Source: Pogonophryne albipinna
Taxonomy: Eukaryota > Chordata > Actinopteri > Perciformes > Artedidraconidae
Assembly: GCA_028583405.1 (NCBI GenBank)
Contig: CM053246.1
Span: 1,546,570 to 1,610,569 of the forward strand
Direction of reading: 5' to 3'
Length of the DNA stretch: 64,000 nt
The notes below the pieces were generated by a model. The model worked only from the letters and a program-made list of their open reading frames with translations. It had not been told where the DNA came from and did no database searches. Numbering within the stretch: the stretch's first letter is position 1; each line of letters starts with the position of its first letter. A program made the translations under genes and the position numbers. Shown piece by piece: positions 46,997 to 60,952 of this stretch.

Positions 46997-48990
46997 CCTC
47001 TTAAGCCCGAGGGTCCCCCCAGTGGAACCCCCCCACCGTTTTTTTATGAGACTGTGTCTCAGGGCTTCTTAACATTTATGAAACTATTAATGTTCCATAC
47101 CCTTTTAACGCTAAGAAACTCAGCTAACTGACAATGTGAACCATTTTTAGCTAAAAGAAACACAAGAGTAATACCAAGCCTTTGAGTTAGCATGGAGAGA
47201 AAAAATGCTAACTAATGCTAATGAAATTTTGCACAGCACTCACGGTAGAAATGCCCTTATTACTATCTTAACTGCACAAACAAGATATCCGATTAAAGCT
47301 GAGACTCCACAGATTCCAGACATGTAATATCATCACTGTACGCCCCCGAATTGCGGAGCTATCAGCCAGAAAAGAGAGTAAACAACATCCGGTTTAAAAA
47401 ATATTACAATAATTTCGTCTTACCTTTTTTGATTTGTGATCAAAAGTTGTGTTCACCGGAATAAAAACGCCACTCAAGGTTAATCCAATGTCTTTGTGTC
47501 ACGTAGACATTTTGACTGATAATCCTTCATCATATTTATGGCAATATACTGGGTATAAAGTTTTGCCGTCCAGGCGTGCACTTTCAGATATGCTTTGTTC
47601 GCTTCTCTATTACGTCCGCTATGGTAATGTTTACGTTGATTTGGGAACTGCCCATCGATTCTATTGGTTCTGATGGTTAAGAAAAAGGTGTAAATCACAC
47701 GAATCGACCAATGGGTTCCAGAGATATGGTCCTGCGTAAAGTATAAAGAATGCCAGCCAGTTTAAGTACATTACGCAGGCGGCTTCATTTATTGTTTACT
47801 ACTAACCGCAGGCATTACAGCAGAACCCAGAGCACACGGAGCACAGAGCGGACAGCAGATAACGGAATTGTAGTTTTATTGCTTATAGATTATCAGAACA
47901 TTTCAAAGGGGACACAGCCACATTGGATATTAACCTATGGATTAACTACATCATCGTTTTTATCGTTTTAATGCCATTGAAGACCAGTTTAGACCAGACA
48001 AAGAGGAAGGTAAGCCATTAGCCTAGCGCATGCTAGTACCTAGCGCCACTTGTTTTGATGTACGTTTTTGTTGATAACGTCGCAAGTTTGTATCTTTCAG
48101 TGTTGAGGTGGGCACCGTTAGATTCTGTGTCTTTACGATCATAAACGATGTGTTGGATGTGCAGCTAGGATAAGTAATAAGGGAGCTAGGAGTGATTTTC
48201 GGTGCAGTAATAGGTTAGCATTTTTCGCTCGGGCTAATTCAGATGCTCACTGTTAGCACTGTTTTTTTTTTTGAAAAAATAAATGAAAAAGATCAGTTAA
48301 ATGAGTTTTTTCCCATTATATGGATATAAAATATTCATAGTTTATTAAATAGTAAGGTTACTTGGACGTTGTTTCCTGCAAATGACGCGATTTCGGTCCG
48401 TGGGGCCTATAAGTGCTATATAAATAAACTTGCCTTGCCTTGCCTAAGAGGATAACAGAGTATGTTTTTATATTTTATTTTTTATTTTTTTTGGATGGAA
48501 TGAATACCTATAGTGAAAATTCAAAGTAATAAAATGATTTTTACAGTGAAAAAGTTCAAATGGAACTGATGGTTCCCAAATTACCCAGAGGTGAGTCCGC
48601 CTGAACTTTATTTTTCTAAACCTCTCTAAAAAGGTCATATTTCACTTGTTTTGCATCAATCTTGATACAGGGTACTTATTATATGTTATAGTTTGGATTC
48701 CTAATGCTTTTAGTCTACTAACCCATCATTCAAGGGTGGTTTTTACTATAAGTAATGTTTTTTTTTTAGGCGGACATTAGAATTTACATGTTTTTACTAT
48801 GTTCCATCTGAATTTACTTTAAAATAAAAACATCTATATTGATTCTGACACTTCTACATCCAACTCACAGATGTAACCTTGTTTTGAGAGAAAAGATTAT
48901 TAATTTACCCCTTTTAGAAGTGAAAGTCTTTGTTGTGTTAGTGGCATTTTCGAGCCTGAAACCTGAAAAACAGGCTCAGGGCTTAAGAGG
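46997..48990. mobile_element. piggyBac-like non-autonomous element in the helicase
   Basis: The inverted ends are CCTCTTAAGCCCGAGGGT on the left and, complemented, CCTCTTAAGCCCTGAGCCT on the right, flanked by TTAA (46993-46996, 48991-48994). Removing the 1994 bp restores the helicase frame. No transposase is recognised in the interior. GAGCCTG/CAGGCTC forms a small hairpin beside the right end. A LINE-tail-like AAGTGCTATATAAATAAAC with (CTTGC)n lies near 48410-48445. Confidence 0.88.
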
Positions 48991-48992
48991 TT

Positions 48993-49835
48993 AAAAGAAT
49001 CTTTGAATCAGGCCAGGCATATGTTGCTTTAAGCCGTGTCAGAAGCTTAAATGGGTTGACAATTCAGGACTTTAAAGACAGCGCCATATATTGCAAAGAC
49101 AATATTCAGAGTTCCCTTGATGACATGCCACCATTTGTATCCTGTGCTACTACACACTCCCAGGGAACACACTCATTCTCCATGTTCTCAATGAATGTAC
49201 AAAGTTTAGACAGACATTTACCTGATCTAGCCTTGGCAATTCAGCCATTTGATTATAGTTGTGTGGCTGTAACAGAAACATGGTTAACTGAAACTGTTGC
49301 AAATGACACTGCACGTATTGAAAACTATACGTTTCACATTGTGCCACGTTGCAAGGCATACAACTCAACTGACGCTGTTTTGAAAACAATTAAAGACCAA
49401 CAACAAGGGGGAGTTGGCATATATTGTCAAGACCAGTTAGAGTACACCATTTTGGATATTCCAAATGTGAATTTAGAATGTATTGCCTCGCATTTCATAC
49501 ACATTGTTGTGGTTGTTTACCGCCCACAAACATATCCCTTGCCTCTGTTCAAACAAAACATGAAGCTGTTGACCAGTTTCTTAAATACTAGGTCAGACAA
49601 CGTTGTCATTTTGGGAGACTTCAACCATGATCAGCTCAAGTCATTGTCAATGTCATCCTTCATGGAACAACTAGGTTACTTGCAGTTGGTATCCGAACCC
49701 ACAACAGAAAAGGGAACATTGATCGATCATGTATATGACAAAAACACAAGTCAGTATCTCACAGAAACTAAGGTTATCCCGATGTATTTCAGTACTCATG
49801 AGGCAGTTCAATGTTTATTAACAAAGAAGACCTGA
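48993..49835 (+). pseudogene. Helentron helicase motif VI and AP-type endonuclease
   Basis: The frame resumes after the insertion with KRIFESGQAYVALSRVRSLNG (helicase motif VI). It continues in frame into an endonuclease of the exonuclease-endonuclease-phosphatase fold: FSMNVQSLDRHLPDL, VAVTETWLTE, GGVGIYCQDQLE, VVILGDFNHDQ, TLIDHVYDK and a final STHEAVQC in place of the usual SDH. The domain ends at TGA 49833-49835 and contains no stop over more than 270 codons. Such a C-terminal endonuclease, apparently captured from a LINE, defines Helentrons. Confidence 0.87.
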
Positions 49836-49847
49836 GCTTCAACTGTT

Positions 49848-50540
49848 TCATTGTGTAACTGACAAAGGACACGAGTGGTAGTTTTGGTTGTGTGTAGACG
49901 GCGGAAGCAGGGAGAGGCATTCACGTGCCTTGATCCCTGCCGAGTCAAAGCACGGCTGTTGATTGGTGTCAGTGCCACAGCAACTATTTAGGAGCAATGC
50001 GCTCATGGTAAAAATGTAATTTTGGTTGTGTGTAGACGGCGGAAGCAGGGAGAGGCATTCACGTGCCTTGATCCCTGCCGAGTCAACGCACGGCTGTTGA
50101 TTGCTGTCAGTGCCACAACAACTATTTAGGAGCAATGCACTCATGGTAAAAATGTAATTTTGGTTGTGTGTAGACGGCGGAAGCAGGGAGAGGCATTCAC
50201 GTGCCTTGATCCCTGCCGAGTCAACGCACGACTGTTGTTTGGTGTCTGTGCCACAGCAACGTTTAGCAGCAATCTCAAGGTATAGATAATTTTGGTTGTG
50301 TGTAGACGGCGGAAGCAGGGAGAGGCATTCACGTGCCTTGATCCCTGCCGAGTCAACGCACGACTGTTGTTTGGTGTTTGTGCCACAGCAACGTTTAGCA
50401 GCAATCTCAAGGTATAGATAATTTTGGTTGTGTGTAGACGGCGGAAGCAGGGAGAGGCATTCACGTGCCTTGATCCCTGCCGAGTCAACGCACGGCTGTT
50501 GATTGGTGTCAGTGCCACAGCAGCTATTTAGGAGAAATGT
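49848..50540. repeat. minisatellite, five units of 132/138 bp
   Basis: The word TTTTGGTTGTGTGTAGACGG starts at 49882, 50020, 50158, 50290 and 50422, giving periods of 138, 138, 132 and 132. Two unit types differ by their 3' part. All periods are multiples of three, so a minus-strand frame (50570-49848, 240 codons) runs through all units with repeats containing CCGTDTNQQPC and KARECLSLLPPST. A second minus-strand frame is also open, so coding is doubtful. Tandem repeats near the ends are common in Helentron-type elements. Confidence 0.85.
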
Positions 50541-51290
50541 TCTCAACTCCATTACTGACATTATATCCATCTTTTATAAAAACAAAAACACATTTAAGCT
50601 ATTCTGCCCCAAAACATATTGTGACAACTTGCACCTGTAACTAACCCTAACTAACTAGTGAATTCAACAGGTTGTGCAAGTCACCCAACTTGTCTAAGGT
50701 TATCCACACTAACCAACATAACCACATCTTCAATTAGATTAATCTGCAGTCGCATTACATTTATCAAAAGCACAAACATTCTGTTTAATTGAAAGCATTT
50801 ATTAACTCACACCAATTTAACATTTCTTTGTCACGTTTAAAAATAAAAGTTTTATTAATTCATGTTTTCTTCCCATAAGTTCCCTAACCCCCTTTGTCAT
50901 ACCAAAGAGTTGATGGACCCTTCTTTCATACTGAGGACCAAACCCACTGCCATGACAACAGGAGGTTTTTACTTTATTTGCATGCTGTTGAAGTGTATAT
51001 CTGTTGTCTGTCTGTCCTGCAATACAGTAAGATAAATATTGAAAGATTACATTTGCAGGCATATATTTCATTTTCCAATTTTTTCCAAATGTATAACTTA
51101 ATTTAGTGGCATTGGCCACAAAACAAATGTATTGCAGGTTTTGCTTTTTGTTAAAGTTTAGGCAACAACAAAAAGCAAAAAACCACTGGTATGGACTCTC
51201 ATTTGAGATGGGCTTCGAGTCCCTGTGGTGGTATTGTTGTGGTGTAGACAGTTAATTAAAGATCCATAAAGATATAACTGCACAGTCCAA
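50541..51290. other. flank of Helentron, no gene seen
   Basis: ACTTGCACCTG at about 50630 and CAGGTTGTGCAAGT at about 50670 form an imperfect inverted pair that could be the Helentron 3' hairpin. Otherwise AT-rich and unrecognised. Confidence 0.4.
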
Positions 51291-52465
51291 TAATCCCTAA
51301 TTGTAAAAATGTTACATTCTGGATTCGATGGGTGAAACATTTCAAACTTGCTCTCTAGCACCACCTGTGAAAATTCAGTTTTTCGAAAAATGTGCGTTTT
51401 ATGGGCGTTTTTGCGAACTCCTCCTAGGGAAATGATCGGAAAAATTCCAAACCAGGACAACATCAGCCCATATTCAATGTGATGCTAAATTGCGAATGAA
51501 TAGTCGAACGCTCAAACGGGGTGCTCGTAAGCAAATGGACAATGTACAATTTTTGACGATTTAAATGTCACAAAATCGCTAAAATGAGCTTCGGAGGCTA
51601 AACTTGGAACACACGTCACAGCCCACGACCTTTTCCAGACTGTACAAAAAAATCGTACGTTTTTGTACACCAGCTCAGTAGCGCCCCCTATTGTGCGATA
51701 GTCACATATAGTTTCTCCAAAATACCCGAATCTTGCCACAGACATTCCTCATGGAATTGTGGACATATTTCAAAATGGCTTCTATTAGCCCCGCCCCCAA
51801 GAAAGTCGGCCATTTTGAAAAATCGGCATTATTCATGCATTTTAAGCGCATTTTCCCAAACACCTCCTCGGGAAAAGATCGGACAAATTCCAGTTCAGGA
51901 AAAGTTCAGCCCATATCCAATATCATGTTAAATTGTGAATAAAATAGTTGCTAGCTCAATCGGGGCCAACGTAAGCTAACAGAGAATGTACCATTTTTGA
52001 AGATTTACATGTCTCACATGACTCCAAACTACTCGCATATAGTTTTCCAGATATTCACGAAATGCTGTATACAAATTGCTATTATAATGGCACACATATT
52101 TCAAATGGCTTTTCATTAGCCCCGCCCCCCACAAAAATGGCAATTTCGAAAGATGGCCGTTTTTCATGCATTTTGAGCACATTTTCGCACACTGCTCTTA
52201 GGGACATTATCGGAAAAAATCCATTCCTGGACCAGTTTAGACCATATCCACAGCCATGCTAAATTGGGAGTAAAGAAGTTGCTAGCTCAATCGGGCCGGT
52301 CGTAAGCTCACAGAGAATATACAACTTTGGACGATTTATATGTCGCACATTACTCCAAACTACTCGCATATGGTTGTTCCAATATGCAACAAACATTGTA
52401 TATACATTGCTCTTATCATTGCGGACATCTTTGAAATTGCCTTCCATTTGGCCGGGCCCTCAGAA
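51290..52465. repeat. second cluster of the ~330-bp module family
   Basis: The words shared with the 13-23 kb array include AACTCCTCCTAGGGAAATGATC, GCCCCGCCCCC, CATGCATTTTAAG, GTAAGCTAACAGAG and CTCGCATATAGTTTT. At least three modules are present, more diverged from each other than those of the first array. The cluster ends at a CA tract. Confidence 0.8.
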
Positions 52466-52494
52466 AGCTACTCTGCCTTCCACATCATCTGTCT

Positions 52495-52634
<140 letters not shown>

Positions 52635-52639
52635 CACAC

Positions 52640-53811
52640 ACTGCTGGCAATGATGTTGAGTAAGTAATAAGCATGTTTTGTCTTGACTATATTTCAACTA
52701 TATGATTATAAAATAAAATATAGTATTTCTATTGAATTGATTATGATTATGATTGTCATTATTAGTCGAAGTAGTTTATTTCCATTAATTATATTTTAAT
52801 CTTTTTGAGGCTAGTATTTGGCAGGAAATGCAGACGTAATACTGAACGACATACATGCACATTTACCATTTACCACACTGTATAAAAAAGTAACTGTGTT
52901 GACAATAATAATAAACAGGAATTACATTTTCATTAAAGTACTTTCTTTCCAACATTTTAAATGTCACTCCTGTCTGTGGTGGGGGGGGGGGGGCTCATAT
53001 CACAATGAGGATTGGGGCCCCAAGTTGGCCAGGGACGGCCCTGCATACTGTCCAGGGCTGACAACTTCGCAGTTCAGCTTTTTAGGGAGATGATACATTG
53101 CCTTGTTGGTTTCATTGAGTGAGTTTATAGCGTTTCGTTTGGTGCTGCACCTCTGTCAATTACTCTATATTGTTTTGAGTAGAGTTATTATATTGTCTAC
53201 AGTTGCTATGTGTATATTCACTGGTAATGGCACGAATCTGTCACTGAAAAACGTCTCGTGAGTCATGTGCAGTACCGGAGTCCAACAGAGAGGCAGCAGC
53301 TGTGGGACAGTAGCCTGCATACTACCGCTGCGAGGTTCCGGCGACTCTACAAGCCACTAGCTGCTAGAAACATCAGCCATCCATCGAAGTGCATAACAGT
53401 TCTGCAGTATTATATTGATGTGTGAAAGTGCTAACACGTTCATTGACGTTCTGTCCTTTGTTTTGCAACCCGTTGCTGTGTACAGTGTGTAAGCTAATCA
53501 AGCATGCTGGGTGTGTGCGGCTCCGCTGTGTGTGAGAGGGGGAGGGGAGGTAAGCACTGCTCCCTGCATATTTGCAATACTGTAGCTCAGCTTTTTTAAA
53601 GCTGATTTGGGTGACTTGTGTAACTCGTGGAGAACCGAAGAGTTTTCTTCAAAAAAGAAGAACAACTAATCTAGACCGCAAAATGATTAAACAAGCGAGT
53701 GCCTGTTTTTCCTGGCCAAGGACAGGTTCCTTGAACACAACACGAGCGTAACGTGTCTTCACGTGGTTATGTCTCGTCTGAAAGGAGTGTAGACGGAGAG
53801 CACCGGAACGC
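52640..53811. other. intergenic sequence, no gene seen
   Basis: Contains a G13-14 run at about 52980 followed by GGGGCCCCAAGTTGGCCAGG, a wording often found in fish repeats. No protein remnant is recognised. Confidence 0.45.
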
Positions 53812-53815
53812 GGCT

Positions 53816-54746
<931 letters not shown>

Positions 54747-54761
54747 ACCCCTCTTTTGATC
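54747..54761 (-). promoter_or_regulatory. polypurine tract of provirus A
   Basis: The complement reads GATCAAAAGAGGGGT directly before the LTR start, a good plus-strand primer tract. Confidence 0.75.
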
Positions 54762-55029
54762 TCACCTTCAGAGATCAACTTATACACAGCATTTGAAACA
54801 TAACCACTGTCATTATTTTCTACTGTCTGTTCCCCAACATTTATATAAATCCATCAGACGTTGGGATTTAGAGCACTTTAAACCTTTAGGAACAGTCCAC
54901 CATAACAACTTCTTATGACAGTGGAGGGAGACCAAAATATGTTAAAAAACTTGTCCTTGTCAGCTGAGTCATCGTGCTCGTCCTCCTCTGACGCGTAAGC
55001 CAACAACGGCATTTGGTACGAAGGGGAAG

Positions 55030-55265
55030 GGGCAGCTTCTCCCTCAAAAAATGGCTTATTAAAACAAAGTTCCTCAAAAAATGTGATATTAAAACAAAGT
55101 TCCTAAAAAAATGGGAAAAACAAAGTTCCTCAAAAAATGGGTTATTAAAACAAAGTTCCTAAAAAAATGGGAAAAACAAAGTTCCTCAAAAAATGGGTTA
55201 TTAAAACAAAGTTCCTCAAAAATGGGAAAAACAAAGTTCCTCAAAAATGGGATATTAAAACAAAC
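55030..55265. repeat. ~54-bp tandem repeat in provirus A
   Basis: The words AAAACAAAGTTCCTCAAAAA and TGGGTTATT / TGGGAAAAA alternate about four times. It is A-rich with small indels in homopolymers. On the minus strand it falls in the region that would follow the acidic repeats. Confidence 0.8.
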
Positions 55266-55329
55266 TCCACACCGGCTATATCAACCTGTTTCAGCGGAAA
55301 GTGGAGTCCCCTGTGCCGTCTTGGCTTGC

Positions 55330-55810
55330 CGTGTCTTTGTCCCCCCGATCCGCTGACGGCGGCTTCCGGGTCGATGCTAGAGAGATGTCTTCTGGATCCT
55401 CCCCCTCCGGCCCACTGATGGCGGTTTCCGGGTCGATGCTGGAGAGATGTCTTCCCGATCCTCCTTCTCCGGTCCGCTGATGGCGCCTTCTGGGTCGACT
55501 GCTGGAGGGATGTCCTCCCAATCCTGCTCCTCCAGTCCGCTGATGGCTGCTTCCGAGTCGACCTCCTCGTCGAGGGCCACGTCCGTCCTGATGTCGTCCA
55601 CGGTCCTAGCAGGTGGTTTCCCCGCCGCACACTGGCTCCAGCTGTCCCCCTTTCCTCCTAGACGGACGGCATGAGAGATCCGCTGGGTCACTCGGTCGGG
55701 GCCGGAGAGCCTGGGGTTGAGCCACGTTGTCCTGATGACCTTCAGCCAGACGAACTCCGCTGTGTCGGCCTCCTAGGTCCCTCTTTGGCGTCACCAACCT
55801 GTGTGGAGAA
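55330..55810 (-). pseudogene. provirus A integrase C-terminus and acidic repeats
   Basis: On the minus strand AEFVWLKVIRTTWLNPRLSG and RISHAVRLGGKGDSW match the C-terminal domain of class I retroviral integrase (the GPF-like module; here GPD). The same frame runs on into an acidic stretch (TVDDIRTDVALDEE), then a 62-63-bp repeat encoding units like DPEGAISGPEKEDREDI, three full and one partial. Single-base deletions in two units shift the frame. Such a tail is where an env leader might begin, but I do not recognise it. Confidence 0.65.
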
Positions 55811-55861
55811 ATCTGATACAAATCCCTGAAGCCTACGCTCAGGGCTCCGAGGCCCTCAGCT

Positions 55862-58800
55862 GTTTGGAGCCTGTTGGTGGGGTGTCTTAAAACAACAGCC
55901 GTCTGTGAACAGGTTTTCTAAATTAATTGTAGACCTCCTGTCTGCCAGTGCAGCTTCAGAATCTTAATACTTGGACTGTGCCAACTAAATAAAACCCCAA
56001 CATCTTTAGGTGAACTAAATAACATATTTCAATAGCTCTGAATTTCTGACAAGCATCTGTGTTTATTTTTAAATGAAATCCTTGAGATCCCATTTAAAAT
56101 CTAAATATAATATGAACTGCTAATGTTTCTGGTAAAGAAACACACTAATGTTATGGATTCAAAAACAACCAAAATCATGATGCTGACAAAGTGAATGATT
56201 TCCTGGTGATACTGCTTTTACCTGTCAGTGCTTAGATATTATCAAGCTGAAAAAATGAATACAGAATTCCAACAAACTGTCATCAAATGTCTTTCTATTA
56301 TGAATTTAGATGAAATGTATATCCCCATAATGACCTAAACAATAAAGTCTATGGCTTTTACTTCTTTACCAGGCTAGTTACATGATGTTGTCTAAATTAA
56401 ATTCTGTCTCATTACATTACTATGTTTTAGCTTTAACTGTAATATGTTCTTTGTACATTTCAAACCTCAGTTACTTTAATACCTGTTGAAATATTACAAA
56501 ACTGTTTCATCATCACAGGTCAACTTCTTCAGTATTCCATTCTGGACTTACATCTCTCACAGTAGCCTCTTGGCCACTGATTCTGCATCTATGTTACCTG
56601 TTATAACTCAATCAATATTAGAAACATGTCAACATTCATCAAACGGTATCTTATCCCCAGATATGGAGCAGGTCAATTCTAAAACTGTCAATCAATGGTC
56701 AGATTGAACAATCGAGTTGGGGCAGCAGGTTCCTTTCAGTCCCTAAATGACAAATGTACATTGTGAAGTTTACACTCCCCCTTTTTACACATGAACTCAT
56801 GTGTAACCAAAATCCTGTATGGGAAGAAAACCTTCAGGTAACCATTGACTGAGTTACTCTCCCACAGAGCTCCAGAATAATGTGTTATTCCAAAAGCATG
56901 CTTGATTAGTCATTGTTTTAAATCATGCAGTTGCACTGATCACATGCAGACATACACTCACATTCACATTCACACTGTCAGGTTGTAAAGTCAAGTTTGG
57001 TCAGGTTCACCCCAGAGTCAGTCATTGACAGTGCCTTCTCAAGTTACACTGTCGGTCAGGGTCAAAGGTCAGTTGGTCTCAGTCTTTTTGGCCATGTGTC
57101 GTGCTCTACAGAGACTTTGATATGTCAGCATAGGCCAGTATCCTTTGTCTCCAAAAATCTGTCATATATCTAGCGCCATCATTTATTAATTCACAATTAC
57201 AACTATACTTTTCAAGATATCTCTAACTTTTCATTGGGACAGCTGTTTCCCAAATTTCCTGAAATGTGTTAGCCAAAAATGTCACTTCCTTATAGTACTA
57301 CCACTGCAGTTTATTAACACCTAATCTATATTAAAATGTCTAATAGATCTATTTCAGAAACTTGTGCATATAATTATTATCTTGAGTCAAAACATTATTA
57401 GGATCTGTAAAGCTCTGCTATGTATTTCATAACTCATATTAATTTATCTTCAATTCTGGTCCACTTGAAGAACAATGTTAACCTCTTTAACAGTGAGTGG
57501 AACCTTGGGTGTACTAACATGTAACAATCACTCCTTCCTTTATCAAGGATTTAAAAACAGAAGTAATTTCATCAATGGTTTGTAGTTGAATTTAGGAGTT
57601 ATCACTTATGCTAGGTATGTTTTTACTTTTTAACATCTCTAAATGTCAGTTAATTACTAATTAAATAGATGTCCATTAGGAGGTGGTGACACTTTGTCTT
57701 TTAAACTCAAAATCTGGTGCCGTGCGCTCCCTGTGAAGCTGCAACTAAGATTTTAAAAACCACTGCAGGGTGGGTCGAGTGACCCCTTCTCCCTATTGGT
57801 CGTCAATAATATGCACCTTTACAATGGGTGATCCAAGGCCCCACATTTGTTTACTCCCAATTATATTGCTTTTTCAAAATTAAATTAGCTGTTTTTAATT
57901 TTAATTTTATTTTAAACTCTACGTTTTGGACGACAAACAACAGTTATTTCCCCATAAAAAGTTCTCCTGTAGTAATATATGCTACAATGGTGAAGCCAAT
58001 ACCTCAAATTGAAATACTATATTTAGTTTAGAACTAACTTTCCCTTCAACATGGCCTATATAAATAAATATTTGTCTGATCTTATAGAGATGTTACTAAA
58101 ACTCTCCCTTTGAACTGATCAATACTGTAACAAATTAAAATACTACCAAATTCACACATGAATAAGAACTCTAAAAGAATAATTTGTAAACATGATGAAA
58201 AGATTGAAGAATATGGTTCTACACTGTACTCCTAACTCCCAAACACCCACTACTTTAAGTCTAGTGCATACTTCCATCACGCCTCCCCCCTTTTCCATCA
58301 GTGTGTTTTAGGATGATTTTTCACTTCACTTTAATAGTTTCCTCTTTACTGCTATTTTTAATTTACCAATTGATTAATTCATGGTTAATACATCTTCTTA
58401 TCTTCACTTATTTATCAAGTCAATTCAAGTTCTTTAAATTTGGTTCTTTAAAATACATTAGTAGATACCTTGTGGAGTATTCACAATAACTAATCCTCTC
58501 TAGGATATGAAATCCGTTCATCTTTAAGCAGATACTATTTCCTTATTTATCTTTTGTTCATGATAACAATGGTATAACAACCACACGTTTTACCCATAGC
58601 TAGTTTCTATGTCAAGATTATTATGTGTGACATAATAATCAGATGTCTTGTTTGCTAAACAAGAATAATAAACTTTAATCTTTTCAGTATTCCAGACCAT
58701 CATTTAAACAAGCAGCCTCTTATCTAAACACTAAGCATTAAGGTTTCTACACCACCCCCTGGGAAACTCTTGCACAATTATGCTGTAAAATCATTGCATC

Positions 58801-60952
58801 ATTCCTTCAGAGTCTGAACAATCTGAGACAAGCATGTCTCAAGATCTTGTCATAATGAGCACAGTCAGTGATGCAGCTGTAGTCAGTGGCAGGGTCCCCA
58901 AAAAAGCTAGGACCGGCCCTGGTCAGTGGGCTCCAAGGAAACTCTCCCTGGCATTGGGATGAGGGAAGGAATCACTTGGCAGACACACGTTGTCCTCTGT
59001 ACAGCAGAAATCCCCCAAAACCGCAGTACCTCTTCACACCACTGTTGCCTTGACAACGAGGCACAAGCAAAATGTCAATACCTTCTCAGAGATGCGTTCT
59101 TTGCACACTTCTTCTGTTTGCAGTGAGCAACTCTTCACCAACACACTGATTCAGAGAACCCAAAAGGTGGTGCAGAACTATCCAATGCTGCTGTAATCAC
59201 AGCCATTCAGCTACTGAGAAAAACTCAATTTAAATCTCTCTCCCAACGGGTTACAAAATAAAACGGCTGAGGTCAGGAATGCTGAAACATGTGAATGTTA
59301 AAACAAACTAATGATAGTAGTCTGCCTATTCTTTATTACTTGAGTTCTAAGTTAATAGGCAAAAACAAGGAAACTCTCCCTAACTACTAGATTAATCTTT
59401 TATCTACTTGGTTATTCTATTCATTTTCAAATTGTTTATCTAAGTTGTGTTACAAGCATGGTGAGGTTGTAACAGAATACACAAATAACTGTATTCAATC
59501 CGCGCCGTATTTGAAAACTGTAATGAATTAAAATCAATGTTTAACGACGTAATATAAGTTAAATATATTGTTAAGCTAATTACTGTTTTATTGTGAAGGC
59601 ATCTCTGGTGAACAGCGGCCTGTGGCTTTTATTTTGAAAGGCCGTTCCGGAAATATACTCCGTAATGTGAACAGTGAGCTTGACTTCTAGAAACACGGAA
59701 AGTTACGATAACAATCGTTCTAATGCATTAAATAAAGTCATGAAAGAGACAAGGAGGGGAAAAGGCGTGTGGAAGTAAGCAATGAACTGAAAATGCCACC
59801 AATCCTCTGTTTTAACCATGGTTTTAACGTGATGGCGGACATTGAAAACCTAAGCACCCCTGTCATACATAACCACTTTTTACTTTCCCTTAACGTTACT
59901 GTATGTAATATAATTTTTTTCTTGAAATATAATTAAGTACAATCCTTAGTTCATGACAAATACCATGAAATTCACAATGTAATGCAATGGTACCAATCAG
60001 TTCTCAAAACCTCTCATAAAACCACAAAGTGACGTAACTGTACCCTACAAAAACTATGCTAAAAACAAGAAATTATAGTTTCTTATTTATTTCAATATAT
60101 CTACTACATCAAATCACACACTGATCTATTAATTTTCAATGTATTCACTCCAACTTCAGATCACTCGATCTTTCACTTCTTCCATGATTGACTTTGTATC
60201 TATTATCTGACTAGGTTGATATGTGTTCATTTGTATTTATTAATACACTGGACAAATCTTGTCGTTACTTAATGTCCTTATTCTATTTATTTGAATGTTC
60301 TTAATTCAGACGTGCACACAGCATATGGTTATACACCCTGTTTGCCTCCAGAGGGCAGCAGCTGACCACGAATGAACTTCCTCTGTCTGATGAAGCTCCC
60401 AGCTTCTGCAAACCTTGTCTCCTGTTCTGCACTAAACTATACTTCTGCCCTTTCCTCTCAATTATTACACAGATTTGACGTAAAAAATCACACAGAGTTT
60501 ATTACAGAATTTCCCCAGCGAGTCAGCCGTGCAGGACTAGACTACCTCACGGAGACCTCGCTGGTTCACTTTGCTAGGTCCGGAATGCTCTACCTGACTC
60601 TACAAACACTTTCTTAAATATAACTCGATGCCTCAGGTCTGGAATGTCCTACCTGACTCTGAGCACCGACTTTGCTTTAGTGAGCTAAGGTACTGGAATG
60701 CAATACCAGACTCTTACACACACTTTCTACAGTATTGTATTTTTTACCGTGACTAAGAATACTGAGAATGCCGCTGACAACTCTAAAAAAAATTGTAGCA
60801 AAGCCAAATCACAGATTTTGGTAATCAACAGGTATCTGTTTTACCTTTGTATCTGGACGTCCTGGTTTAGTTGTCAACGGTGTCCGGGGTGTCCTCCCCG
60901 GGACAGAAATTCGTCCGCTGGCTATCGGTGGTCCTTCTAGAGACCAGCACTC
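55862..60952 (-). other. provirus A interior, AT-rich, no recognised genes
   Basis: This 5.1-kb stretch has no frame above about 80 codons on either strand and no gag, protease, RT or RNase H motif that I can see. A short AGGACCGGCCCTG word near 58910 resembles other fish repeats. The content may be replaced host sequence or strongly decayed. Confidence 0.55.

Larger units (their letters stand above)
43420..50570 (+). mobile_element. Helentron (Helitron with C-terminal endonuclease), decayed
   Basis: In order: Rep (HUH) nuclease, SF1B helicase, AP-type endonuclease, then a minisatellite. This layout is that of Helentron/Helitron2 elements, which are thought to move by rolling circle. The N-terminal part before Rep seems missing or degraded before 43420. 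There are at least two in-frame stops and three frameshifts. A 1994-bp piggyBac-like element splits the helicase. The exact termini were not located. Confidence 0.87.

Noticed and set aside
49848..50570. CRISPR array
   Set aside because: Units of 132/138 bp are contiguous tandem copies without unique spacers, and the DNA is vertebrate.
55241..55630. Arg/Ser-rich 129-codon protein
   Set aside because: It is an out-of-frame reading of the 63-bp repeat; the frame linked to the integrase tail is acidic and better supported.
59640..60700. Host gene between the provirus A LTRs
   Set aside because: Only short frames without splice-supported domains were seen; the CTACCTGACTCT-type words near 60590-60715 are a local reiteration.
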